Part shown: positions 30,741 through 38,446 of the stretch, in pieces
Position numbering within the stretch: the first letter of the stretch is position 1
Layout of the letters: each line of letters begins with the position of its first letter
From: Solidesulfovibrio carbinoliphilus subsp. oakridgensis
Lineage (GTDB): Bacteria > Desulfobacterota > Desulfovibrionia > Desulfovibrionales > Desulfovibrionaceae
NCBI RefSeq assembly: GCF_000177215.2
Contig: NZ_CM001368.1
Location: forward strand, 3,992,125 to 4,056,124
Reading direction: 5' to 3'
Length of the DNA stretch: 64,000 bases
Notes under the pieces: model-generated
What the model was told of the DNA's origin: nothing
What the model saw: the letters and a program-made list of their open reading frames with translations, nothing else
The model's database searches: none
Made by a program: the position numbers and the translations under genes

Positions 30741-31598
30741 ATGCACCGCTTGCTCTTCCCGATTCTGGCGCTTTGCGTTCTTGCCTGCGCCGCGACAGGC
30801 GATCCGGCCCTGGCCGCGTCCGAGCAGGACCCCAGGAAGGTGACGCTGTACGGCATGTTCCACCAGACCCCGGAAGGGGGCATTGTGTTCAACAACGCCG
30901 AGGAACCGGACGCGGTCTATCTTCCCTTCGATCCCGGCTCCATCATGGGCGAGGTCGTAAACATCCAGGTCCAGGTCCAGGGCGAGATCCGGGATTCCTT
31001 CACCCGCCAGGGCAAGAACTACCGCATCCTGGCCGTCTCGGACATCAGACCCATGACGGCCGAATACGGTTCGACCACCATCGAGCAAGGCCAGCGTTTC
31101 GGCCTGCCCGGAGCCGACGCGGGGCAAATCCACGCCTACCACGACAAGACCTGCTACCTCTACGACCGGTATGCGGTGCTCGAAACCCTGGCCTCCTATT
31201 CCGACGGCCACACCCTGCGCGTTTTGGCCCACGCCCCGGGCGATTCCAAGGACGCTGTGTGCGAAAACCTGGAAGGCCGGCCGCTTTTCGAAATCCTCAA
31301 CGGCGGCGATTTTTCCTTCGCAGGCCTCTCCGGCGATACGCTCTTTGTCCGGAACGGCCCGGCCGATGCCATCCACGGGCTCATGGCCGTCAACCTAGCC
31401 ACGCAAAAGCAAACGCTTGACGCCACGGTCGTGCCCGGCTCTTCCCTGGACAAGGGGACACTCCGTTACAGCGAACTCCTGGGCCCGCACGCCGCCCAGA
31501 AATTCTGCCCCGCCGGCCAGACCGCCATCATGCCCATGGCCCTGGACCTCAAGACCGGCACGCCCCGCGACGCCGGCAAGCCCGTCTGCCGGCCCTGA
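30741..31598 (+). CDS. Exported hypothetical protein
   Basis: A 285-residue protein with a signal peptide (MHRLLFPILALCVLACAA; a lipobox Cys at VLAC is possible, otherwise cleavage near ALAAS). The mature part is beta-rich with paired Cys (KTCYLYDRY, AVCENLEG, KFCPAGQ, PVCRP) that may form disulfides. No family recognised. AAGGAGG lies before the ATG. It diverges from the macroglobulin gene and is followed by a strong hairpin. Confidence 0.72.
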   Translation: MHRLLFPILALCVLACAATGDPALAASEQDPRKVTLYGMFHQTPEGGIVFNNAEEPDAVYLPFDPGSIMGEVVNIQVQVQGEIRDSFTRQGKNYRILAVSDIRPMTAEYGSTTIEQGQRFGLPGADAGQIHAYHDKTCYLYDRYAVLETLASYSDGHTLRVLAHAPGDSKDAVCENLEGRPLFEILNGGDFSFAGLSGDTLFVRNGPADAIHGLMAVNLATQKQTLDATVVPGSSLDKGTLRYSELLGPHAAQKFCPAGQTAIMPMALDLKTGTPRDAGKPVCRP

Positions 31599-31604
31599 TG
31601 TGAA

Positions 31605-31652
31605 CCGGGGGAGGGAACCCCCTTTTTGTAAAAAGGGGGTTCCCTCCCCCGG
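31605..31652. terminator. Perfect 23-bp hairpin with two-base loop (repeat family 2)
   Basis: CCGGGGGAGGGAACCCCC-TTTTT, loop GT, and the exact complement AAAAA-GGGGG and onward to CCCCCGG. The T and A runs at the tip and the pure GC stem make a two-way terminator. The flank CCCCCTCCTTCCCCTAAAAACTC (31653-31676) together with the hairpin recurs inverted at 54367-54435. Confidence 0.8.
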
Positions 31653-31732
31653 ACCCCCTCCTTCCCCTAAAAACTCCTCAAGGGGTGGACGGGATTTTTC
31701 TTCCCCTTGCGGCGCTTCGCCGCTGGCGCACC

Positions 31733-31803
31733 CTGTTGGCGGAATTGGGCCGGCGTGCTGGCTGGCTTTGCAGCCAGTGTCGCCGGCCCAATTCCGCCAA
31801 CAG
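31733..31803. repeat. 71-nt hairpin with 23-bp perfect stem
   Basis: CTGTTGGCGGAATTGGGCCG plus GCG at 31733-31755 is exactly complementary to 31781-31803. The 25 bases between contain a further stem, CTGGCTG (31758-31764) with CAGCCAG (31771-31777). It lies between convergent genes, in the gap before comEC, and no coding frame explains it. Confidence 0.85.
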
Positions 31804-31855
31804 ACGTCGATGCACCGCCGCCCGACGTTGCTTCCCCACCTCCCGCACGCCCCGT

Positions 31856-34324
31856 TCAGGGGGTCCGGGGGGGATGATCCCCCCCGGCCGCCGGAGACAT
31901 GCCTTTGTCTTCCTCCGTCATCACTTCCACCACCGGCCCCGCTTCCGGGCCGGCGAAGCGCACAGTCACCGCACCGTTCCCATTCGTCGCGTAGGTGGCG
32001 CAGCCGAGGCGGGCCAGGCTCGCGACGACCTTGGGCGAGGGGTAGCGGCCGCCGTCGCCGCAGCTGGCGATGGCGATTTTGGGCGCAACAGCGGTGTGGA
32101 AGCGCTTGGCCAGGCCGGTTGCGGACCCGTGGTGGGGCAGAACCAGGACGTCGGCGGCGAGGTCGGGGTCGGCGACGGCCAGCCGGCGAAGGACGGGCCG
32201 TTCGGCGTCGCCGGGGATGACGGCCAGCCCCCGGCCGTTCCAGGTCAGGCGCAGGATGAGGGAGCCGTTGTTGCCGGACAGGTCGTCGTGCGGTCCGGGG
32301 TGAAGCACAGCCAGGGCCAGGCCGTGGCCGAGGTCCAGACGGTCGCCGGCGGCCAGGCTCCCGTGGGGGATGCCGCGGCCGGCCAGGACGGCGGCCATGG
32401 GCGCGGCGAGCGCTCCTTCGGGCGCGCCGCCGTTGTCGAGGAAGCGGCCGACGGCGAAGCGGTCGAGGAGGGAGAGAAAGCCTTTGACGTGGTCGGCGTG
32501 CGGATGGCTGGCCAGGGCCAGGGAAAGGCGCGGCGGCCGGCCGTCGGTCAGAAACGCGCCGACCACGGCCCGGCCCACGTCGAAATTGCCGAAAAGCCCG
32601 CCGGCGTCGACCAGGAGCCGTCGGCCGCCGGGAAGGGTCACGGCCACGGCCTGGCCCTGGCCGACGTCGAGGACGGTGAGCACGACCTGCTCCCGGGCGT
32701 CCTCCACGGCGCGCCAGACGGTCGGGCCGGTGAGGAGGGCGAGGCTCGCCAGGAGCGCGGCCAGGGGACGCCGGCGGCCGGACAGGGTGACGGCCAGGCC
32801 GGCGAGGAGGCCAAAGCAGCCGAGCATCTCCGGCCAGGACGGCCGCAGAACGGCCCGGGTCAGGAGCAGGTGGTTGGCCTCCAGAAAGGCGAGGCAGCGC
32901 ATGAGCCCTTCGCAGCACCAGGCGGCGGCGAGGAGCAGGGCGGTGCCGCAGCCGGCCAGAAAGGGGACCGGCAGCAGGGCCAGCCCGACCAGGGCCAGGG
33001 GCGTGACCAGCAGGCCGAGGAGCGGCAGCCAGGGGGCGTTCAGCCAGGGATTGAAGTTCAGGTCGCCGAACAGGCGGCAGATGACCGGCATGACGGCCGC
33101 CTCGGCGCAAAGGCTCGTCCAGAGGATGCCGAGCCCGCCGAGAACGACCCAACGCCACGGTCTTTTGAGGGTGGACCGGGCGCAGAAGGCGGCAAAGGGC
33201 GGCCAGAAAAGGCCGATGCCGGCCACGGCCAGGGCCGAAAGCTGGAGCCGGGCGTCGAAGGCGGCCAGCGGCATGGCCGCGAGCATGGCGGCCAGGGCCA
33301 GAAACAGGCCGTCGAAAAGGGTGGTGTGGCGGCCGAGAAGGAGCAGCAGGCCGCCGCCGGCGAACATGAAGGCCGCCCGGTAGAGGGAGGGAGAATAGCC
33401 GCCGAGCCAGCAGTAGCCGACGACCAGGGGTGCTGTCAGGACCAGGGCCAGATAGGGCCGGGGCAGGCGCAGGAAAAGGGTGGGCCGCAGCCGGCCGGCC
33501 AGCCAGGCCAGGGCCAGGCCCATGGCGGCCACGTAGGAGATGTTCATGCCGGAGAGGGCCAGGGTGTGGGAGAGCGAGGCCCGGCGGATGCGGTCCAGGT
33601 CGGCCGGGGAAAAATCCGACAGGTCGCCGAAGGCCAGGGCCACCACCATGGCCCGGCCGGCCCGGGTGGCGGCGTCGGCCTCCGGAGGCGGGGCCAGGGC
33701 CGAGGCCATCCTCTGGCGCAGGGCCTCGCGCCGGCGGGCCAAGGCGTCGCCGCTGGCCGTGGCCAGGGCCACCTGTCCTCGGTCGCCCCGGGCGAAGGCC
33801 CGGTAAAAGACCCCGTCCAGGCGGCGGGAAAAGGCGAAGTCGGCGGTGCCGGGATTCAAAAAGCCGCTGGTCGGCCGCACCCGGGTGGTGACGGAGAGGA
33901 CGTCGCCGGGAATGGGCCGGAAGGCCGGCCGGTCGATGGTCAGGGCCAGGTCGCCGGGAAGAGGGACTGTGTCGCGGCCCTCGGCGGCCACGGCGACCCG
34001 GGTCAGGGTCACGGACAGGCGGCCCTCGGGCCGGGGGTCGACCGAGGCCACGGTTGCGGAGAGGGCGACCGGGCCGCCGGCCGCGATCCAGGCCGGCACG
34101 TCCCGGGGCACGGCCGGCAGGGCGAGAGCGCCCGCGCCGCAGCCGAGACCGAAGGCGAGCACGAGGCAGGCGAGGGAAGGCCGGCCCGGGGCCGGGCGCG
34201 GGAAGAGGAGGAGCAGGAGCAAGGCGCAGGCGGCCGGCACGGCGTAGGCCACGGCCAGGATGCCGGCGGCGTAGGCCAGCAGGCACGGCTGCCAGGGCAA
34301 AAGCGGCGGGATGCCCCGCTTCAT
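31856..34324 (-). CDS. comEC: ComEC/Rec2 DNA-uptake channel protein
   Basis: An 822-residue protein. Residues 10-60 are membrane segments, then an OB-fold-like exposed region (about 70-210), then the Competence domain with some eight to ten membrane helices (ASLSHTLALSGMNISYV is its signature, near 255-272), and from about residue 545 a metallo-beta-lactamase-like domain: LDVGQGQAVAV, LVDAGG, SHPHADHVKGF. It imports one DNA strand in competence. The last 14 residues are encoded by a copy of the intergenic palindromic repeat. Start ATG 34324 was chosen by the usual short N-terminus. Confidence 0.92.
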   Translation of the reverse strand: MKRGIPPLLPWQPCLLAYAAGILAVAYAVPAACALLLLLLFPRPAPGRPSLACLVLAFGLGCGAGALALPAVPRDVPAWIAAGGPVALSATVASVDPRPEGRLSVTLTRVAVAAEGRDTVPLPGDLALTIDRPAFRPIPGDVLSVTTRVRPTSGFLNPGTADFAFSRRLDGVFYRAFARGDRGQVALATASGDALARRREALRQRMASALAPPPEADAATRAGRAMVVALAFGDLSDFSPADLDRIRRASLSHTLALSGMNISYVAAMGLALAWLAGRLRPTLFLRLPRPYLALVLTAPLVVGYCWLGGYSPSLYRAAFMFAGGGLLLLLGRHTTLFDGLFLALAAMLAAMPLAAFDARLQLSALAVAGIGLFWPPFAAFCARSTLKRPWRWVVLGGLGILWTSLCAEAAVMPVICRLFGDLNFNPWLNAPWLPLLGLLVTPLALVGLALLPVPFLAGCGTALLLAAAWCCEGLMRCLAFLEANHLLLTRAVLRPSWPEMLGCFGLLAGLAVTLSGRRRPLAALLASLALLTGPTVWRAVEDAREQVVLTVLDVGQGQAVAVTLPGGRRLLVDAGGLFGNFDVGRAVVGAFLTDGRPPRLSLALASHPHADHVKGFLSLLDRFAVGRFLDNGGAPEGALAAPMAAVLAGRGIPHGSLAAGDRLDLGHGLALAVLHPGPHDDLSGNNGSLILRLTWNGRGLAVIPGDAERPVLRRLAVADPDLAADVLVLPHHGSATGLAKRFHTAVAPKIAIASCGDGGRYPSPKVVASLARLGCATYATNGNGAVTVRFAGPEAGPVVEVMTEEDKGMSPAAGGDHPPRTP
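31858..31903 (-). repeat. Palindromic repeat family 1, copy A
   Basis: Core CCGGGGGGG, ATGATC, CCCCCCCGG with flanks GGTCC and GGCCGCCGGAG. Read on the minus strand it forms the last codons of comEC (ending Ala-Ala-Gly-Gly-Asp-His-Pro-Pro-Arg-Thr-Pro) and its stop lies at the end of the repeat. Confidence 0.85.
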
Positions 34325-34501
34325 GGCGCGATCTCGGCGTGGTGGCCCATGCGGTTGTTGCCCCGTCGGTCTCCTTGGCTGGGGCGGGATGGTAGAGCCG
34401 CCGGCCGGGATGCGCAAGGCCGCTTGTCAGGGCCGGCGCTTGGGGGTACGAGAATCGGGAACCCCTAGAAAATCCCGTCCTTATCGCGGGGAGGAGACCA
34501 C

Positions 34502-34843
34502 GTGCCACGATACATTCCGCTCGCCCTGCTCGTCTGCTGCCTCGCCGCCGTCGGTTGCGCCAAGGTCCAGCCCATCATCACGCCCCAGGAATTCGAGGCT
34601 TCCTGCCGGCAGGCCGCCGCCGGGGCCGATCCGGCCTGCGCGGCCAGGGTCTGCGACGTCTACCAGGCCGTGGTCACGGACTACTATGAAGACATGAACG
34701 GTTGCTATGCCGCCTGCAAGGACCGGGAAGAGTCGCTTCTGGCCTCGGTGTCCAGCCCGTGCGGCGCCAAGGTCAAGGCGGCCCACGCCGCCTGCCGGGA
34801 GTTTTGCAACCGCAAGTTCTACCGCTGCAACTGCGCCAAGTAG
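34502..34843 (+). CDS. Small Cys-rich lipoprotein
   Basis: A 113-residue protein with GTG start (GGGGAGGAG upstream). Residues 1-19 are a signal peptide with lipobox AAVGC at residue 19. The mature part holds about eleven Cys in CxxxC-type pairs ([47 protein letters not shown]). It is probably disulfide-bonded or metal-binding and anchored in a membrane. Not a recognised family. Confidence 0.78.
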   Translation: MPRYIPLALLVCCLAAVGCAKVQPIITPQEFEASCRQAAAGADPACAARVCDVYQAVVTDYYEDMNGCYAACKDREESLLASVSSPCGAKVKAAHAACREFCNRKFYRCNCAK

Positions 34844-34938
34844 CTAGGCAGGCGGCCGGTCCGGTTGTCCCGGACGCCGCGTTTTGGCCGCCGCCAGGGG
34901 GCGGCGGCCAGTCCGTACAGTCAGCCAAGGAGGAACGT

Positions 34939-35526
34939 ATGGCGGTCAAGAAGATCCTGATGCTGGTCGGCGATTACGTCGAGGACTATGAGGTCATGGT
35001 CCCGTTCCAGATGCTGCTCATGGTCGGCCACGAGGTCCATGCCGTGTGCCCGGACAAGAAGGCCGGGGACCATGTCCGCACGGCGGTCCACGATTTCGAG
35101 GGCGACCAGACCTACAGCGAAAAGCCGGGCCACAATTTTACGCTCAATGCCGACTTCGCGGCCGTGGACCCGGCCGCTTACGACGCCCTGGTCATCCCGG
35201 GCGGCCGGGCCCCGGAATACATCCGGCTCAACCCCCGGGTCATCGAGATCGTCAAGCACTTCGCCGGGGCTAAAAAGCCCATCGCCGCCGTGTGCCACGG
35301 CCAGCAGGTGCTGGTCGCGGCCGACGTGGTGGCCGGCTGCCAGTGCATGGCCTACCCGGCCGTGCAGCCGGACATCGAGCGGGCCGGGGGCACCTACGTC
35401 GGCCCCAACGCCACCTTCACCAACGCGGTGGTCAGCGGCAATCTGGTGACCGGACCGGCCTGGCCGGCCCATCCGGAATGGATCCGCAAGTTTCTGGGGC
35501 TGCTTGGCACGAAAATCGAGCCCTAA
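34939..35526 (+). CDS. DJ-1/PfpI family protein
   Basis: A 195-residue protein with the DJ-1/PfpI fold: [17 protein letters not shown] at the start (Glu of the catalytic site), [12 protein letters not shown], then [20 protein letters not shown] with the nucleophilic Cys in the 'nucleophile elbow' near residue 121 and His next to it. Members act as glyoxalases, deglycases or stress proteins; the activity here is not known. AAGGAGG precedes ATG 34939. It stands alone and is followed by a terminator. Confidence 0.9.
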   Translation: MAVKKILMLVGDYVEDYEVMVPFQMLLMVGHEVHAVCPDKKAGDHVRTAVHDFEGDQTYSEKPGHNFTLNADFAAVDPAAYDALVIPGGRAPEYIRLNPRVIEIVKHFAGAKKPIAAVCHGQQVLVAADVVAGCQCMAYPAVQPDIERAGGTYVGPNATFTNAVVSGNLVTGPAWPAHPEWIRKFLGLLGTKIEP

Positions 35527-35574
35527 GGTCGAAAAATCAGGCCGGATTCCCGGCATGGTGCGCATCCGGCGCCA

Positions 35575-35622
35575 GGGAACGGCCCAGGCCTTCGGGGCCG
35601 TCCCTGATTCTTCTCTTTTTTC
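35575..35622 (+). terminator. Intrinsic terminator after the PfpI-like gene
   Basis: CGGCCC and GGGCCG with GGGA/TCCC extension form the stem, and TTCTTCTCTTTTTT follows. Confidence 0.75.
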
Positions 35623-35700
35623 CCCAGGCCAACAGTGGTATAGCCCTTGGCGATGAGCGGGCCGGCGACGCACAGAGAACCGCCGACGCAACGAGGCGCT

Positions 35701-36120
35701 ATGAGTGATTTGACCAAGATTTCGCGACTGCGGCAGGCCATCGGCGATTTCGCCGTCAACAAGGGAAAGGTGCTCCTGGTCCTTTCCTTTCTGCTTTTTA
35801 TCGTAGCCGCCTATTACGTGATGGATTTCGTCACCGAAGACAGCCTGGCGGTCAAGTACAAGAAAACCACCGCCCTGGTCGAAGAAGTGCAGGAGACGAA
35901 AAATGTCCTGACCATCGTCACCAGCCAGGGGTTTTTCGTGGTGGACCCGGGCCTGCGCTCGGACAAGTTCAAAAACATCGCCGACTTCTTTCGCAAAGTG
36001 AAGGAGGACGGTTCGCCCGTGCGCATCGATTACAAGGATGTCGGCAACGACAAGGTGATCGAGAACGTCTTTTACCGGGCCGAATCCAGCAAGTTCGGCA
36101 AGATCGGCTCGCTGAAATAG
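35701..36120 (+). CDS. Single-TM hypothetical protein
   Basis: A 139-residue protein with a cytosolic 20-residue start, one membrane segment (GKVLLVLSFLLFIVAAYYVM, residues 22-41), and a soluble beta-rich domain of about 95 residues. It lacks Cys and enzyme motifs. Not a recognised family. It converges with the UPF0280 gene, with a strong hairpin between. Confidence 0.65.
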   Translation: MSDLTKISRLRQAIGDFAVNKGKVLLVLSFLLFIVAAYYVMDFVTEDSLAVKYKKTTALVEEVQETKNVLTIVTSQGFFVVDPGLRSDKFKNIADFFRKVKEDGSPVRIDYKDVGNDKVIENVFYRAESSKFGKIGSLK

Positions 36121-36121
36121 T

Positions 36122-36166
36122 CCAGCCCCGGCCGGGGGCGGGGGCGTCGCCCCCGGCCGGGGCTGG
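36122..36166. terminator. Bidirectional hairpin (19-bp perfect stem)
   Basis: CCAGCCCCGGCCGGGGGCG at 36122-36140 pairs exactly with 36148-36166 around a seven-base loop. It lies in the gap between convergent genes. A second hairpin (GGCCTGTCC, GTCC, GGACAGGCC) follows at 36217-36238. Neither has a T run. Confidence 0.7.
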
Positions 36167-36251
36167 GCCAAGGGCCGCGCCCGCCGTCCGTGCCGCCGGG
36201 GTCCCCGCGGCAATCCGGCCTGTCCGTCCGGACAGGCCCAAGGCCTCCCGC

Positions 36252-37013
36252 TCAGGCTTCGTCCTCCCCTTCGATCGCCACCAGTTCCAGGTCGCCGACC
36301 AGGCCGACCATCTCGCCGATTTGGACGAACGCGCCGCGCACGCCGTCCCGGGCCATGCCCCGGGCGGCGGCCAGCACGCCTTCGAGGTCCGCCCGGGACA
36401 CGAGCAGGTTGCCAAGGGCCGTGGCCGCGGCGTCGGCCACGGCTCCCCGGTCCGCGACCACGGTCACCATGTCGGCCTGCCCGAGGCTGAGCGAGTGCCC
36501 GACCTTGGCCGAGGAGGCGCACACGGCGGCAGGCAGCCTGTCCGGCCCAAAGTGCAGGGCCAGGCGGGCGCCTTCCACGGGTTTGGCGAGCAGGGCCACG
36601 GTCCGCCCGACGGTGGAGCGCAGGAAAACGTCGCCGCCGTTTTCGACCAGCAGGTTGGGGGAAAGCGGGGCGAACCGGTCGGACACGGCCTGGGACACGG
36701 CCCCGGCCACGGCGGCCATGGGCCCCACGCCGAAGCGGGTGGCCGCCTCGGCCATGTCCCGGGCGATGGCGGGCGCGTCGTCCGGCACGGCCACGGGCAC
36801 GAGGCTCGCGCGAAATTCCGGATTGAGCAGGATGTAGGTCATGAGCCCGGCGCGCAGGCCTGAAACGAAGTCCGCGATTTCCCGGGCCAGGCGGCGGTCG
36901 GCCACGATCCAAAGGTCGGTCTGGGCCACCACCACCTGGAAGGCGGTCTCGCCCGGCCGGGGGACCAGCGGCCGGCGGTAGGCGCGCACGGGATCGTCAT
37001 GGATGGGCGGCAT
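36252..37013 (-). CDS. UPF0280 family protein (ApbE-like fold)
   Basis: A 253-residue protein from ATG 37013. The frame AYRRPLVPRPGETAFQVVVAQTDLWI, then GPMAAVAGAVSQAVSD and LLVENGGDVFLRS is that of UPF0280, related to the FAD:protein FMN transferase ApbE. ENGGD is the conserved nucleotide-side motif. Function of the family is unproven; it is frequent in methanogens and sulfate reducers. The long in-frame extension to 37166 is low-complexity and was rejected. Confidence 0.85.
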   Translation of the reverse strand: MPPIHDDPVRAYRRPLVPRPGETAFQVVVAQTDLWIVADRRLAREIADFVSGLRAGLMTYILLNPEFRASLVPVAVPDDAPAIARDMAEAATRFGVGPMAAVAGAVSQAVSDRFAPLSPNLLVENGGDVFLRSTVGRTVALLAKPVEGARLALHFGPDRLPAAVCASSAKVGHSLSLGQADMVTVVADRGAVADAAATALGNLLVSRADLEGVLAAARGMARDGVRGAFVQIGEMVGLVGDLELVAIEGEDEA

Positions 37014-37126
37014 GGGAAGGCTCCGGCGGATAGAGGATCGGGACGGCGGCAGTATGCCCGGATCGGGGAGGGGAGGAAAGGGGGATGGCCTTGGCAGGCC
37101 GGGGCCGGGCCTGTAGAGTCCAAACG

Positions 37127-38035
37127 ATGCAGCGAGAGGCGGCGCGGCCCGTGGGCGGCGCATCACCGAAAGGGGACGGGAGAGGACGCGGGGAACCGGG
37201 GCGCGACGTCCTGGTGTCCGTGGTCGTTCCCACCCGCGACCGGGCGGCGCTGGTGGTCCGGGCCGTGGCTTCGGTCCTGGCCCAGACCCACGCGGCCCTG
37301 GAGGTGCTGGTGGTCGACGACGGGTCGGTGGACGACACGGTGGCGCGCCTCTCGGCCCTGGGCGACCCGAGGCTTCGGGTCCTGTCCCACGCGGCCGGGC
37401 GCGGCGTGTCGGCGGCCCGCAACACCGGCCTTGGGGCGGCCCGGGGGGCGTATGTGGCCCTGCTCGATTCCGACGACGAGTGGCTGCCGGCCAAGATCGA
37501 GCGGCAACTGGCCTTCATGCGGGAGCGGAAGCTCTCTGTCAGCCAGACCCAGGAAATCTGGATGCGCAACGGCCGGCGGGTCAATCCCACGGCCGCAAAC
37601 CGCAAGCCGGACGGCTTTTTTTTCGAGCAGGCGCTGGTGCGGTGCGTGGTCAGCCCGTCCACGAGCATGGGCGTGCGGGCCTATTGGGAGGAGATGGGCG
37701 GTTTCGACGAGACCCTGCCGGCCTGCGAGGATTACGACCTGTGGCTGCGGACCTTGCTGTGCCACCCGATCGGCCTTTTGGACGAATATCTGGCCGTGCG
37801 CCACGGCGGCCGGCCGGACCAGCTTTCGGCCATCCACCTGGGCCAGGACCTCTACCGCATCCGGTCCATGGCCCGGTTGCTCACGCGGCCCGACCTGTCC
37901 CCATGGCATAGGGATTGCATTCGAAAAGAGCTGGGCCGCAAGGCCCGGATCTACGCCACGGGGTGCTTGAAGCGCGACAGGCCGGAAGAGGCCGGTCGCG
38001 TGCTGGCCCTGGCCGAGGCGGCGGCCGCCTTATGA
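37127..38035 (+). CDS. Family 2 glycosyltransferase
   Basis: A 302-residue GT-A enzyme. LVSVVVPTRDRAALVVRAVASVL and VLVVDDGSVDDT (residues 29-70) bind the nucleotide sugar, GVSAARNTGLGAARG follows, and LLDSDDEWLP is the DxD-like metal site. SPSTSMGVRAYWEEMGGFDE and EDYDLWLRTL are the usual acceptor-side motifs with the catalytic ED. It transfers a sugar to a lipid or protein glycan; the acceptor is unknown. The start at 37127 is tentative; 37085 is in frame. Confidence 0.88.
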   Translation: MQREAARPVGGASPKGDGRGRGEPGRDVLVSVVVPTRDRAALVVRAVASVLAQTHAALEVLVVDDGSVDDTVARLSALGDPRLRVLSHAAGRGVSAARNTGLGAARGAYVALLDSDDEWLPAKIERQLAFMRERKLSVSQTQEIWMRNGRRVNPTAANRKPDGFFFEQALVRCVVSPSTSMGVRAYWEEMGGFDETLPACEDYDLWLRTLLCHPIGLLDEYLAVRHGGRPDQLSAIHLGQDLYRIRSMARLLTRPDLSPWHRDCIRKELGRKARIYATGCLKRDRPEEAGRVLALAEAAAAL

Positions 38036-38058
38036 GGCCGGAAAGCCGAAGGAGCCGC

Positions 38059-38418
38059 CTAGGGCGCGACTTCTTTCTTGGTGATGGCTTCGGCCTTGAT
38101 GCGGGTCAGCGTGTGGGTGAGCCCGGCCAGGACGTTTTCCCGGATGTCGCCGGCGGCCACGATGAAAAGCAGGTCGTCGCCCGGGGCGAACGTCCCGGCC
38201 CTGGCCTCGACCAGCACCCGGAACATGCCGGGCATGGCCTCGCCCTCACGGCGGATGGCCTCGACCAGGTCCTGGTTCACCCGGACCTCCAGGGAGGCCA
38301 CGGGGCTGCCTTGGCGCGACGTGGCCCGGGCCACGCCGTTGTGCACGAGCACCATGCCGACCTTTTCGAGAAAGCCCGGCTCGGCCTTGAGCGCTGCAAT
38401 GGTTTTTGAGATGTCCAT
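38059..38418 (-). CDS. MoaE-like protein
   Basis: A 119-residue protein with the opening MDISKTIAALKAEPGF, VGMVLVHNGVARATSRQG and RIKAEAITKKEVAP. The central VLVHNGVAR with later VEARAGTF resembles the large subunit MoaE of molybdopterin synthase, and such proteins are annotated MoaE-like in Desulfovibrio. However the classic MoaE core with the active-site Lys-rich segment is only partly present. It diverges from the TPR-zinc knuckle gene with about 28 bp between. Confidence 0.55.
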   Translation of the reverse strand: MDISKTIAALKAEPGFLEKVGMVLVHNGVARATSRQGSPVASLEVRVNQDLVEAIRREGEAMPGMFRVLVEARAGTFAPGDDLLFIVAAGDIRENVLAGLTHTLTRIKAEAITKKEVAP

Positions 38419-38446
38419 GGCCGCCAAGTAAGGGAGAATCGCCCCG

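Noticed and set aside
31605-31903. Insertion sequence or MITE
   Set aside because: No transposase frame and no clear target duplication at the ends; kept only as repeats and hairpins.
31395-34508. Very long Arg/Pro-rich frame over comEC on the same strand
   Set aside because: Shadow frame of a GC-rich gene: the +1 frame of comEC, low-complexity Arg/Pro/Gly, no domain, and it crosses the intergenic hairpins.
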